A DNA stretch of 64,000 nt from the NCBI RefSeq assembly GCF_914271545.1, contig NZ_CAJZAH010000002.1, positions 992,001 through 1,056,000 on the forward strand, written 5' to 3'. Positions 56,209 through 64,000 of the stretch are shown one piece after another. How positions within the stretch are numbered: the stretch's first letter is position 1; each line of letters opens with the position of its first letter. This DNA is from Cupriavidus respiraculi. Its GTDB lineage: Bacteria > Pseudomonadota > Gammaproteobacteria > Burkholderiales > Burkholderiaceae. The notes under the pieces were generated by a model. That model saw nothing but the letters and a program-made list of their open reading frames with translations, was not told the origin of the DNA and searched no databases. The position numbers and the translations under genes are program-made.

Positions 56209-57119
56209 CGCAGCCGGCCCCGTTCGCGCATCAGCAGGTCGCGAAAGCGCTGCGCCGGCGGCGACAGCGAACGGTCCGCGTGCACCAGCAGCGAGATCTC
56301 GCGCTCGATCACCGGGTCGCTCGGCATGACGGTGGCCAGCCCCAGCGCGGACGTCAGTCGCGTCACCGCCGCGCTCATCACGGCGATGCCCAGGCCCGCA
56401 TCCACCATGCCCACCATGGTCAGCGGCAGCAGCACCTCGTGCAGGCGCGACAGCGTGATGCCGCGCGCGGCGAGCGCCGCATCGAGGCAGTCGCGGATCG
56501 GGTTGCCCTTGTGCGGGCCGATCACCGGAATGGCCGCCACATTCTCCCAGCGCAGCGCCTTGCGCCGCAGCAGCGGATGGTCCGCCGGCATCACGATCAC
56601 GAAGGGGTCGGTCATCAGCCGGTGCGCGCTCAGGTCCGGCTGCCCTTCCGGAATGGTGCCGATGCCGAAGTCGACTTCGCCCGAACTGACCATCTTGGGC
56701 ACCTCGTGCTCCGACACGTCGTGCAACTCCACCTTGACGCCGGGATGGCCCACGCAGAACTCGCGGATAAAGCGCGGCAGCATGAGCGCCGCCTGGATGG
56801 ACGAGGCCGCGATCGACACGCGCCCCCTGCCCAGCGTGCGCAGCTCGCTGGAGTTCTCGATCACGCTGTCGATATCGGCCACGGCCTTCTTGACCAGCGG
56901 CAGCAGCTCGGCGCCGGCCTGCGTGATATGCAGCTGGCGGGTATGGCGGTCGAACAGCCGCAGTCCCAGATTGCCTTCGAGTTCGTGGATGAGCGCGCTG
57001 ACCGAGGACTGCGACAAGTCCAGCCGCTCCGCCGCGCGCGTGAAATGGCGCTCCTGCGCCACGGCGATGAACGCGCGCAGCTGGCGCAGCGACACGTTCA
57101 TGTTGCTCAGTTGGGGCAC
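56205..57119 (-). CDS. LysR family transcriptional regulator (divergent from molybdenum hydroxylase operon)
   Basis: A 304-residue LysR regulator with a good HTH (LRQLRAFIAVAQERHFTRAAERLDLSQSSVSALIHELEGNLGLRLFDR). GTG 57119 is preferred because GGAGGAG lies five bases upstream; ATG 57101 has no ribosome site. It is divergent from the FAD-binding subunit gene with about 200 nt between, the classical LysR position, and this gap holds the motif shared with the permease promoter. It is the likeliest controller of the cluster. Confidence 0.94.
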   Translation of the reverse strand: MPQLSNMNVSLRQLRAFIAVAQERHFTRAAERLDLSQSSVSALIHELEGNLGLRLFDRHTRQLHITQAGAELLPLVKKAVADIDSVIENSSELRTLGRGRVSIAASSIQAALMLPRFIREFCVGHPGVKVELHDVSEHEVPKMVSSGEVDFGIGTIPEGQPDLSAHRLMTDPFVIVMPADHPLLRRKALRWENVAAIPVIGPHKGNPIRDCLDAALAARGITLSRLHEVLLPLTMVGMVDAGLGIAVMSAAVTRLTSALGLATVMPSDPVIEREISLLVHADRSLSPPAQRFRDLLMRERGRLR

Positions 57120-57202
57120 GGTGTCTCCTCCGTGGTATCGGGATGCGCGCTCTGTGCGGGCGAATGCCATATCGCGCGGCGCGTCTGATTCAGAGGGTAA
57201 CA

Positions 57203-57217
57203 CGATCAATTAATCCG
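57203..57217. promoter_or_regulatory. LysR box candidate before the molybdenum hydroxylase operon
   Basis: CGATCAATTAATCCG matches CGATCGATAAATCCG at 53716-53730 in 13 of 15 positions. It sits in the divergent gap between the LysR gene and the hydroxylase genes and contains the palindromic core ATTAAT. Confidence 0.6.
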
Positions 57218-57317
57218 TTTCGCTCCCTTTACCGATGTAGCGCGCCCGCCCATCATCGACTCGACGGTGCCCGGCGACATACCACGCCGCGCCCGGCGGC
57301 AACGAGGGGGAGAAGCG

Positions 57318-58190
57318 ATGAGAGCGTTTGACTATTTCGAACCGGCAACGCTGGCCGAGGCCTCGGCCATGCTGCACCGGAGCGGCGGCCGGGCCAGCGT
57401 GCTGGCGGGCGGCACCGATCTGCTGGTGCAGATCAAGGAGTCGGTACGCGCGCCGGCGCAGGTGATCAACATCAAGAAGATCCCGGGCATGGACATGCTG
57501 GCCTTCGATGCCGCCGCCGGGCTGCGCATCGGCGCGCTGGTGACCACGCGCGCGGTCGAGACGAGCGGCTTCGTGCAGCGCCACTATGCCGGCCTTGCAC
57601 GCGCGGTAACGGACTTCGCCTCGATCCAGGTGCGCCATCGCGCGACCGTGGTGGGCAACGTCTGCCGCGCGTCGCCGTCCGCGGATTCGCTCGCGCCGCT
57701 GATCGCCGATGGCGCCTCGGTCCATCTGTACGGCCTGTCGGGCTCGCGCGCGATGCGGATCGAGGACTTCGTCACCGGCGCGGGCCGCACCGCCATCGCC
57801 GCGGACGAGATCGCGACGCGCCTGACCGTGCCGGCACCGGCGCCGCATACCGGCAAGGTCTACCTCAAGCATGGGCGCCGCGTGCAGATGGAGCTCGCGA
57901 CGGTGGGCGTGGCGGTATCGCTGACTGTCAACGAAGGCCGCTGCACCGAGGTCGGCATCGTGCTGGCCGCCGTCGGGCCCACGCCGGTACGCGCGGTCCA
58001 CGCCGAGCAGTTGCTGCGCGGACAGCGCGTGACCGACGCGCTGATCCTGCAGGCGGCACACGCCGCCGCCGGTGACGCGCGACCGATCAGCGACGTGCGC
58101 GCCAGCGCATCGTACCGGCGGCAGATGGTCGGCGTGCTGACCCGCCGCGCCCTCGAACAAGCCATGGAGGCCGCCACATGCGCACCATGA
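57318..58190 (+). CDS. Molybdenum hydroxylase, FAD-binding medium subunit
   Basis: A 290-residue subunit of the CoxM/HbcrB type. The FAD sites are AGGTDLL (about 34-40) and TVVGNVCRASPSAD (about 111-124), followed by the C-terminal CO-dehydrogenase flavoprotein domain. It passes electrons between FAD and the [2Fe-2S] subunit. ATG 57318 follows a GA-rich ribosome site. It overlaps the small subunit gene by 13 nt, so expression is coupled. Confidence 0.94.
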   Translation: MRAFDYFEPATLAEASAMLHRSGGRASVLAGGTDLLVQIKESVRAPAQVINIKKIPGMDMLAFDAAAGLRIGALVTTRAVETSGFVQRHYAGLARAVTDFASIQVRHRATVVGNVCRASPSADSLAPLIADGASVHLYGLSGSRAMRIEDFVTGAGRTAIAADEIATRLTVPAPAPHTGKVYLKHGRRVQMELATVGVAVSLTVNEGRCTEVGIVLAAVGPTPVRAVHAEQLLRGQRVTDALILQAAHAAAGDARPISDVRASASYRRQMVGVLTRRALEQAMEAATCAP

Positions 58191-58669
58191 TCCAGCTGGT
58201 CATCAACGACGAGCCGCGCGAACTGGCGGTGGAGCCCCACGGCACGCTGCTGGACGCGCTGCGCAACGACGCGTGCCTGACCGGCACCAAGAAGGGCTGC
58301 GACGTCGGGGAATGCGGCTCGTGCACCGTCATCGTGGACGGCCGCCCGGTGAACGCGTGCCTGATGCTCGCACCCGAGGCGCACGGCTGCCACGTGACCA
58401 CCATCGAAGGCGTGCAGCCCGCGCCCGGCGCCGTGCATCCGATCCAGGAGCAGTTCATGCAATGCGGCGCGGCCCAGTGCGGCTTCTGCACGCCGGGCTT
58501 CGTGGTCATGTCCAAGGCACTGCTGGACGAGAACCCGCATCCGACCCGCGACGACATCCGCTTCGCCATCGCCGGCAATATCTGCCGCTGCACCGGCTAC
58601 ACCAAGATCGTCGAGGCCATCGAGAAGGCCGCCGCGGCGATGGCCGGCACCGGCAAGGAGGCATCATGA
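58178..58669 (+). CDS. Molybdenum hydroxylase, [2Fe-2S] small subunit
   Basis: A 163-residue iron-sulfur subunit. The plant-type cluster is bound by Cys41, Cys46, Cys49 and Cys61; the helical cluster by Cys101, Cys104, Cys136 and Cys138 (CGFCTPG, CRCTGY). It is cytoplasmic and lacks a Tat signal. Overlap of 13 nt with the upstream gene and ATGA with the next. Confidence 0.96.
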   Translation: MRTMIQLVINDEPRELAVEPHGTLLDALRNDACLTGTKKGCDVGECGSCTVIVDGRPVNACLMLAPEAHGCHVTTIEGVQPAPGAVHPIQEQFMQCGAAQCGFCTPGFVVMSKALLDENPHPTRDDIRFAIAGNICRCTGYTKIVEAIEKAAAAMAGTGKEAS

Positions 58670-60942
58670 GCCACGCCGTGATCGGACACAGCGTCAAGCG
58701 CACCGACCTGCTCGACAAGGTCACCGGCAACGCCAAGTACGTCGCCGACATGCCGTTCCCCGGACTGCTGTTCGGCAAGCTCAAGCGCTGCGACGTGGCG
58801 CACGCGCGCATCCGCCGCATCGACGCCACGCGCGCGCTCGCGCTGCCGGGAGTCAGGGCGGTGCTGACGCACGAGAACGTGCCACGCGTGCTGCATGCGG
58901 GCTCGCCCCACCCGCGCTCCGCGTCGGTGACATGCGACCAGTACATCCTCGACGACAAGGTGCGCTACTGGGGCGAGGGCGTGGCCGCGGTGGCCGCCGT
59001 CAGCGAGGAAGTCGCCGCGCGCGCCGTCGAACTGATCGAGGTCGAGTACGACGTGCTGCCGGCGGTGTTCACCACCGACGATGCCGAGCGCCCGGAGGCG
59101 CCGCGCATCCACGACCGCGAACCGGGCGGCAACCTGGTGCTGCCGCCGGTGATCGTGCGTCGGGGCGACGTCGAAGCGGGCTTCGCCGAGGCCGACCTGA
59201 TCGTGGAAGGCGTCTACGAAGGCGGCCGTCCCACGCCGGCCTACATGGAGCCCAATGTCTGCACCTGCAACTGGGACGGCAACGGCAACCTCACCGTGTG
59301 GATCTCGACGCAGACCGCCTTCATGGTGCGCGGCATCATGGCCGAGGTGCTGGGCCTGCCGCTGCACAAGGTGCGCGTGCTGGTCGACCACATGGGTGGC
59401 GGCTTCGGCGCCAAGCAGGACCTCTTCCAGCACGAGTTCCTGTGCGCGCTGCTGGCGCGGGAGACGCGCCGGCCCGTGCGGATGGAATACACGCGCGAGG
59501 AAACGTTCGTCGGCGGACGCACGCGCCACCCGGCCAGGATCTGGCTGAAGCAGGGCTTTCGCCGCGACGGCACCATCACCGCGCGCCAGGCCAGGGTCGT
59601 CTTCAACTCCGGCGCCTACGGCTCGCATGGTCCCGGCGTGACCAATGTCGGCACCGCGGCGCTGGTGTCGCTGTACCGCTGCGACAACGTGCTGCTGGAG
59701 GGGCGCTGCGTCTACACCAACAGTCCCATCGCGGGCGCGTTCCGGGGCTACGGCGTGGTACAGACGTATTACGCGCTCGACGTGCAGATGGACGAGGCCG
59801 CCGCGCAGCTCGGCATGGATCCCGCCGAGCTCAAGCTCCGGAACGCGGTGCGCGATGGCGATATCGCACCGTCCAACCATCCGCTGATCGGCCACGGGCT
59901 CGAAGCCTGCATCCGCAAGGGCATGGAGATCGTCGACTGGCCCGCGCTGCGGCGGCGCCCGCGCGAGACCGCGGGGCCCATCCGCACCGGCTGGGGACTG
60001 GGCTGCGAGATGCATGGCAGCAGCGCCTACCCCGGCATCAAGGAGCAGGGCAACGCCATCATCAAGATGAACGAGGACGGCACCGTGGTGCTGCTGACCG
60101 GCGCGGCGGGCCTGGGCACGGGCGCCCATACCGCGCTGGCGCAGATCGTCGCCGAGGAACTGACGCTGCCGTTCGAGGCGGTGTCGGTGGTCCACGGCGA
60201 CACCGACGTGGTGCCGTGGGACATCGGCGCCTTCGCCAGCCACACCACGTACATGGTCGGCAAGGCAGCGCAGATGGCGGCGGGCGAGATCCGGCGCCAG
60301 CTGTTCGAGCGCGCGGCGAAGCTGCTCGAGTGCGAACCCGACGCGCTGACGCTGGCCGCCGGGCGGATCGCGGTGCGCGACCGCGAGGGGCCGGCGCTGA
60401 CGGTGCGCGAGGCGGTGATGCCGCGCAAGGGCATTCCGGCCGCGCAACTGGTGGGCACCGCGACCTACCATCCCACCAAGTCGTACTCGTTCGCCGCGCA
60501 CTTCGTCGAGGTGGCCGTCGATACCGAGACCGGTTTCATCACCGTGCGCCAGGTGGTGCCGGTGCACGACGTGGGCAAGGTCATTCACCCCGTCGCCGCC
60601 GCCGGCCAGATCGAAGGCGGCATCCAGCAGGGCATCGGCCATACGCTGTACGAGGACTACCAGATCGACATGCGCACCGGCCGCTCGCTGAACGCCAACT
60701 TCGTCGACTACAAGATGCCGCTGGCGATGGACATGCCGCCCATCCACACCGTGCTGCTCGAGGCAGCCCCCGACCCCGGCGGCCCGTTCGGCGCCAAGGG
60801 CGTGGGCGAGGACCCCATCGTCGCGATCGGCCCGGCCATCGCCAACGCGGTGTTCGATGCCATCGGTGTGCGGTTCCGCCACTACCCGATCCGGCCGGAG
60901 CAGGTGCTGCAGGCGCTGGCCGAACAGGCGGGCGCGCGATGA
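58666..60942 (+). CDS. Molybdenum hydroxylase, large catalytic subunit
   Basis: A 758-residue subunit that binds the molybdopterin cofactor and hydroxylates a ring or acyl-CoA carbon with water-derived oxygen. Motifs: GGGFGAKQD, GAFRGYGVVQ, and the catalytic Glu in GAKGVGEDP near residue 710. The subunit architecture is that of CO-dehydrogenase, 4-hydroxybenzoyl-CoA reductase and nicotinate or furoyl-CoA hydroxylases. CODH's AYRCSFR loop is absent, so CO is not the substrate. No CoA ligase is near, so a free heteroaromatic acid or nucleobase-like compound is more likely. Confidence 0.95.
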   Translation: MSHAVIGHSVKRTDLLDKVTGNAKYVADMPFPGLLFGKLKRCDVAHARIRRIDATRALALPGVRAVLTHENVPRVLHAGSPHPRSASVTCDQYILDDKVRYWGEGVAAVAAVSEEVAARAVELIEVEYDVLPAVFTTDDAERPEAPRIHDREPGGNLVLPPVIVRRGDVEAGFAEADLIVEGVYEGGRPTPAYMEPNVCTCNWDGNGNLTVWISTQTAFMVRGIMAEVLGLPLHKVRVLVDHMGGGFGAKQDLFQHEFLCALLARETRRPVRMEYTREETFVGGRTRHPARIWLKQGFRRDGTITARQARVVFNSGAYGSHGPGVTNVGTAALVSLYRCDNVLLEGRCVYTNSPIAGAFRGYGVVQTYYALDVQMDEAAAQLGMDPAELKLRNAVRDGDIAPSNHPLIGHGLEACIRKGMEIVDWPALRRRPRETAGPIRTGWGLGCEMHGSSAYPGIKEQGNAIIKMNEDGTVVLLTGAAGLGTGAHTALAQIVAEELTLPFEAVSVVHGDTDVVPWDIGAFASHTTYMVGKAAQMAAGEIRRQLFERAAKLLECEPDALTLAAGRIAVRDREGPALTVREAVMPRKGIPAAQLVGTATYHPTKSYSFAAHFVEVAVDTETGFITVRQVVPVHDVGKVIHPVAAAGQIEGGIQQGIGHTLYEDYQIDMRTGRSLNANFVDYKMPLAMDMPPIHTVLLEAAPDPGGPFGAKGVGEDPIVAIGPAIANAVFDAIGVRFRHYPIRPEQVLQALAEQAGAR

Positions 60943-61526
60943 ACCGCCTGGTGGTGGCCATCACCGGCGCGAGCGGCGCGGTCTACGGCGTGCGGCTGCT
61001 GCAGGCGCTGGCCGCGCTGGACGGCTGGCAGACGCATCTGGTCTGCTCGCCGTCCGGCCTGCTGACCGCACATCACGAGCTGGGCATGCAGCGCCCGCAG
61101 ATCGAGGCGCTGGCCGATGTGGTGCACAACGTGCGCGATATCGGCGCGACCATCGCCAGCGGCTCGTTCCGCTGCGACGGCATGGTGGTGGCGCCGTGCT
61201 CGATGCGCACGCTTGCGGCCATCGCCACCGGCATGGCCGACAACCTGGTCACCCGCGCCGCCGACGTCATGCTCAAGGAGCGGCGCCGCCTGGTGCTGCT
61301 CGCGCGCGAGACGCCCCTTCATCTGGTGCACCTGCGCAACATGACCACCGTCACCGAGATGGGCGCCATCGTGCTGCCGCCGGTGCCGGCCTTCTACGCG
61401 CACCCGCGCACCGTGGACGACATCGTCGACCACACCGTGGGGCGGGTGCTCGATCTGTTCGACGCGCCGCACCAGGGACTCGTGCGGCGCTGGCAGGGCC
61501 TGCGGTCCGAGGCCGGCGCAGCCTGA
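60939..61526 (+). CDS. UbiX-type flavin prenyltransferase
   Basis: A 195-residue enzyme that makes prenyl-FMN, the cofactor of UbiD enzymes, from FMN and dimethylallyl phosphate. The signature ITGASGAVYGVRLLQAL, MVVAPCSMRTLAAIATG, DNLVTRAADVMLKERRRLVLLARETPLHL are all family hallmarks. It overlaps the molybdenum hydroxylase large subunit by ATGA, an odd coupling given that its client, UbiD, is 7 kb away in the other arm of the cluster. It is likely dedicated to that UbiD. Confidence 0.95.
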   Translation: MNRLVVAITGASGAVYGVRLLQALAALDGWQTHLVCSPSGLLTAHHELGMQRPQIEALADVVHNVRDIGATIASGSFRCDGMVVAPCSMRTLAAIATGMADNLVTRAADVMLKERRRLVLLARETPLHLVHLRNMTTVTEMGAIVLPPVPAFYAHPRTVDDIVDHTVGRVLDLFDAPHQGLVRRWQGLRSEAGAA

Positions 61527-61578
61527 ACAACCTTTCGCCTCGCCGCGGCGAGGAACGCAGCACCAACCGGGAGATCCC

Positions 61579-62703
61579 ATGCAACCCTCCACCGTCGCCA
61601 CCCAGCGGCCCGTCCCCGTCACGATCCTCACCGGCTTTCTCGGCGCGGGCAAGACCACGCTGCTGAACCACATCCTGACGCAGAAGCACGGCCACCGCAT
61701 CGCCGTGATCGAGAACGAGTTCGGCGAGGTCGATGTCGATTCCGATCTCGTGATGACCTCCGACGAGGAGATCTACCAGATGACCAACGGCTGCATCTGC
61801 TGCGTGGTGGACGTGCGCACCGACCTCGTGCGCATCCTGCAGACGCTGCTGGAGCGCCCCGAGCGCTTCGACCACATCCTGGTGGAGACCAGCGGACTGG
61901 CCGACCCCACGCCGGTGGCGGCCACCTTCTTCATGGACAACGAGGTGGCGCGGCAGGTAGCGCTCGACGGCATCCTGACGCTGGTGGACGCCGTCCATAT
62001 CGAGGACCATCTCGACGATCCGCAACTGAGCGGCTTCGACAACCAGGCGGTGGACCAGATCGTGGCCGCGGACCGCATCATCCTGAACAAGACCGACCTG
62101 GTCGACGCGGACCGGCTCGATGCGCTGGAGGCGCGGCTGCACCGGCTGAACGAAGGCGCGCACATCCTGCGCTCGAACTACGCGCAGGTGGACCTCGGAA
62201 AGATCCTTGGCATCGGCGGATTCATGCCCGGCACGGCACCGGTGCAGGCGCACGGCGGAGCCGATGATCACGATCACGAACACGAACACGATCACGACGA
62301 CCACGACCACGACCACGGGCACGTCTGCGACGAGCATTGCGCACACGCCGGGCACCTGGACGGCGACGACGAACCCCATGGCCATCGCCATGACCCCTCG
62401 GTGACCTCCGTCTCGCTGGTGTTCGACCGGCCCTTCGACCGTCAGCGCCTGGAACACGGCCTGAAGGCGCTGCTGGCCGCGCAGGGCGACGATGTGTTCC
62501 GCATGAAAGGCATCGTCGCCATCGAGGGCGATGAACGCCGCCATGTGCTGCAGGCCGTCCACCGGCTGATGGACTTCCAGCCGGGCGCGCCTTGGGGCGG
62601 CGAAGCCGCGCACAGCAAGTTCGTCTTCATCGGCCGGCATCTGGACAGGCTGCGCCTGCAGGCGCTGCTGCAGGTGTGCCTGCCGGTGGCGCAAGCGGCC
62701 TGA
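61579..62703 (+). CDS. CobW/COG0523 family GTPase with His-rich loop (metallochaperone)
   Basis: A 374-residue G3E GTPase. Walker A is GFLGAGKTT (19-27), the metal motif GCICC (Cys72, Cys74, Cys75), base motif NKTD (170-173), and a His/Asp-rich loop (about 225-271) typical of zinc or nickel chaperones. A C-terminal CobW domain follows. Its place at the end of a cluster with metal-dependent amidohydrolases suggests it loads their zinc; other chaperones of this family serve nitrile hydratase or cobalamin synthesis. RBS GGGAG precedes the ATG. Confidence 0.93.
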   Translation: MQPSTVATQRPVPVTILTGFLGAGKTTLLNHILTQKHGHRIAVIENEFGEVDVDSDLVMTSDEEIYQMTNGCICCVVDVRTDLVRILQTLLERPERFDHILVETSGLADPTPVAATFFMDNEVARQVALDGILTLVDAVHIEDHLDDPQLSGFDNQAVDQIVAADRIILNKTDLVDADRLDALEARLHRLNEGAHILRSNYAQVDLGKILGIGGFMPGTAPVQAHGGADDHDHEHEHDHDDHDHDHGHVCDEHCAHAGHLDGDDEPHGHRHDPSVTSVSLVFDRPFDRQRLEHGLKALLAAQGDDVFRMKGIVAIEGDERRHVLQAVHRLMDFQPGAPWGGEAAHSKFVFIGRHLDRLRLQALLQVCLPVAQAA

Positions 62704-62718
62704 ACGGCGCGGCGGCGG

Positions 62719-63717
62719 TCAGGGGCGCTGCGCGAGCAGCGTCTGCGACGGCAGCTCGCCGAACTCGCGCCGGTACTCGCGCGAGAACAGGCTCAGATGG
62801 GTAAAGCCGTGCGCCAGCGCGATCGCGCTGACCCGCCCCTTCTCCGGACGCGAGCGCAGCAGGTCCGCCCGCGCGCCATGCAAGCGCAGCAGCCGCAGAT
62901 AGGCCATCGGCGAGGTGTTCTTGGTCTTGCGGAAGCCCAGTTGCAACGTGCGCGCGGAGACGCCGCAGTGCGCGGCGATCTGTTCCAGCGTCAGCGGCTC
63001 GCCCAGGTGCGCGCGCAGATAGGCGATCGCGCAGCGCATGTAGTCGGGCAGCACCGCCTCGAAACGGCGCGGCAGCAGATCGCCGTCGGCGGCGAAGCGG
63101 TCCAGCAGCAGCGTCGACAGCACGATGCGCTCGATGCCGCCGTCCAGCGCCGGCATCTGCTTGCCCAGCTCGCCTTGCCTGAGCGCGCTCTCCGCGCGCA
63201 GGTAGTCCACCAGCGCGCGCCAGCGCGCCGCCCGGCCATCGTCCGCCACCGGCTGCATCGCGAATTCGATCGGCGCGGGCGGATCGAAGCTGAAGTGCTC
63301 GCGGAACGCCTGCTCGATCGCCTGCCGGCGGATCACTACGCTGAAGCGCTCGCAGCCGGCATCCAGCGACAGCCGGGCCGGCACGGTCGGCGAAAACACG
63401 AAGGTCGCGCCGGGCGGCATCGCCATGGTCCCGCACGCGGTCTCGACGCGGCACGTTCCCGCCAGCACGGTCTGGATCACGAACTCGTCCTTGCCCCACT
63501 GCGGCTCGATCTGCACCGCCTGGTTGTAGGCGATGGTGACCAGCCGCAGCCGTCCAATGGCGCAGGCATCGATGCGCGCATCGAGCGCGGCGTCGGCCTG
63601 CGCAGCGCGCAGGCGCACCGGCCCGAACACGCGCCCGGACAGCGACTGCACGCGCTCGACATCGCCCGCGCGGGGGGCGCCATGCCGTGCTGCGGACGGG
63701 GTGGAGACTGGAGTCAT
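62719..63717 (-). CDS. AraC family transcriptional regulator
   Basis: A 332-residue regulator with an N-terminal ligand-binding domain (AraC_binding_2-like, VTIAYNQAVQIEPQWGKDEF) and two C-terminal HTH motifs (LTLEQIAAHCGVSARTLQLGFRKTKNTSPMAYLRLLRLHGARADL and VSAIALAHGFTHLSLFSREYRREFGELPS). It is convergent with cobW and reads away from the window end, probably controlling a gene that starts just past 64000. Confidence 0.93.
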   Translation of the reverse strand: MTPVSTPSAARHGAPRAGDVERVQSLSGRVFGPVRLRAAQADAALDARIDACAIGRLRLVTIAYNQAVQIEPQWGKDEFVIQTVLAGTCRVETACGTMAMPPGATFVFSPTVPARLSLDAGCERFSVVIRRQAIEQAFREHFSFDPPAPIEFAMQPVADDGRAARWRALVDYLRAESALRQGELGKQMPALDGGIERIVLSTLLLDRFAADGDLLPRRFEAVLPDYMRCAIAYLRAHLGEPLTLEQIAAHCGVSARTLQLGFRKTKNTSPMAYLRLLRLHGARADLLRSRPEKGRVSAIALAHGFTHLSLFSREYRREFGELPSQTLLAQRP

Positions 63718-64000
63718 GTGGGGGGCACCGGTAGCGTCGCCATCCTAGGGTCGGGAGGCCGCCGCGCGCAAGTTGAGGGAAACCCCTGAGGCGATTTCCG
63801 GGCCAATGCGCCGCCCCGTTGCGGACGGATTCCATCGGCTTCGCTTTCGCGCTATCCGCACGCGGCGCGCCTCCCTATCGTCCATCCATGCGCCGGCCAG
63901 CGTGCCGCGCATGGCACCGTGACGGATCGAGCCCGGCGACGCAAGACCGGGCCAGCCGCCGCCGGCACGGCGCCCTTTTCCCCGGACGCGGCAGGAGACG
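63718..64000 (+). promoter_or_regulatory. Upstream region of a gene that begins beyond the window
   Basis: A 283-nt gap with no gene. The last bases, GGCAGGAGACG, are a typical ribosome site, so a plus-strand gene very likely starts within a few bases of the window end, divergent from the AraC regulator. Confidence 0.6.

Noticed and set aside
57101-57119. ATG 57101 as start of the LysR gene
   Set aside because: No ribosome site precedes it, while GTG 57119 in the same frame has GGAGGAG five bases upstream.
58666-60942. Carbon monoxide dehydrogenase assignment for the Mo hydroxylase
   Set aside because: The CODH active-site loop AYRCSFR is absent; the protein has GAFRGYG instead.

Overview
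The window is high-GC chromosomal DNA of a betaproteobacterium, most likely family Burkholderiaceae and probably Cupriavidus or a close relative. That rests on family resemblance and gene order recalled from knowledge, not on a search: a rubredoxin gene next to a pilGHIJ-chpA twitching cluster and hemL, a CIRCE-controlled groESL pair, pqiABC with a split pqiA, and many catabolic modules with LysR, AraC or Lrp regulators. I saw no rRNA, tRNA, insertion sequence, prophage or CRISPR array. Coding density is high except at 21974-23432.

Layout. 1-5641: the 3' end of a FemAB/GNAT-like protein, pyrophosphatase (ppa), then a small oxidative cluster (aldehyde dehydrogenase, tiny membrane protein, SDR dehydrogenase, ACS-family MFS transporter). 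5690-15548: a complete Pil/Chp chemosensory operon on the minus strand (pilG, pilH, pilI, pilJ and a 1982-residue ChpA/PilL kinase). 15937-21973: rubredoxin, hemL, lemA with two TPM-domain genes, and a convergent M48 protease plus YjgN-like pair. 21974-23432: a gene-poor stretch with several short dyads. 23433-27378: metallophosphoesterase, groESL with CIRCE, SMR transporter, ArsR-like regulator. 27565-33025: a two-subunit periplasmic molybdenum oxidoreductase and its likely cytochrome c, separated by an opposed acyltransferase gene. 33440-36838: a MASE1-PAS-GGDEF-EAL protein. 36839-41771: a dicarboxylate module, dctA-dctB-dctD, with an upstream region that reads as enhancer dyads, an IHF site and a -24/-12 sigma-54 promoter. 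41807-45970: Gmm-type Nudix hydrolase, a HTH/pseudo-receiver regulator, and an arginine-to-proline-like pair (arginine-dihydrolase-like enzyme, ornithine cyclodeaminase) divergent from an Lrp regulator. 46122-49840: pqiA-pqiA-pqiB-pqiC.

The most intriguing region is 50228-62703. It holds two paralogous amidohydrolase-2 proteins, a UbiD-type decarboxylase, an NCS2 permease, two LysR regulators, a three-subunit molybdenum hydroxylase translationally coupled to a UbiX prenyl-FMN synthase, and a His-rich CobW-type metallochaperone. It looks like a self-contained pathway for an aromatic or heteroaromatic acid whose substrate I cannot name. One amidohydrolase paralogue has lost the HxH metal motif. 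The two internal promoter regions share a 15-bp motif (13/15 identical), suggesting one LysR controls both arms.
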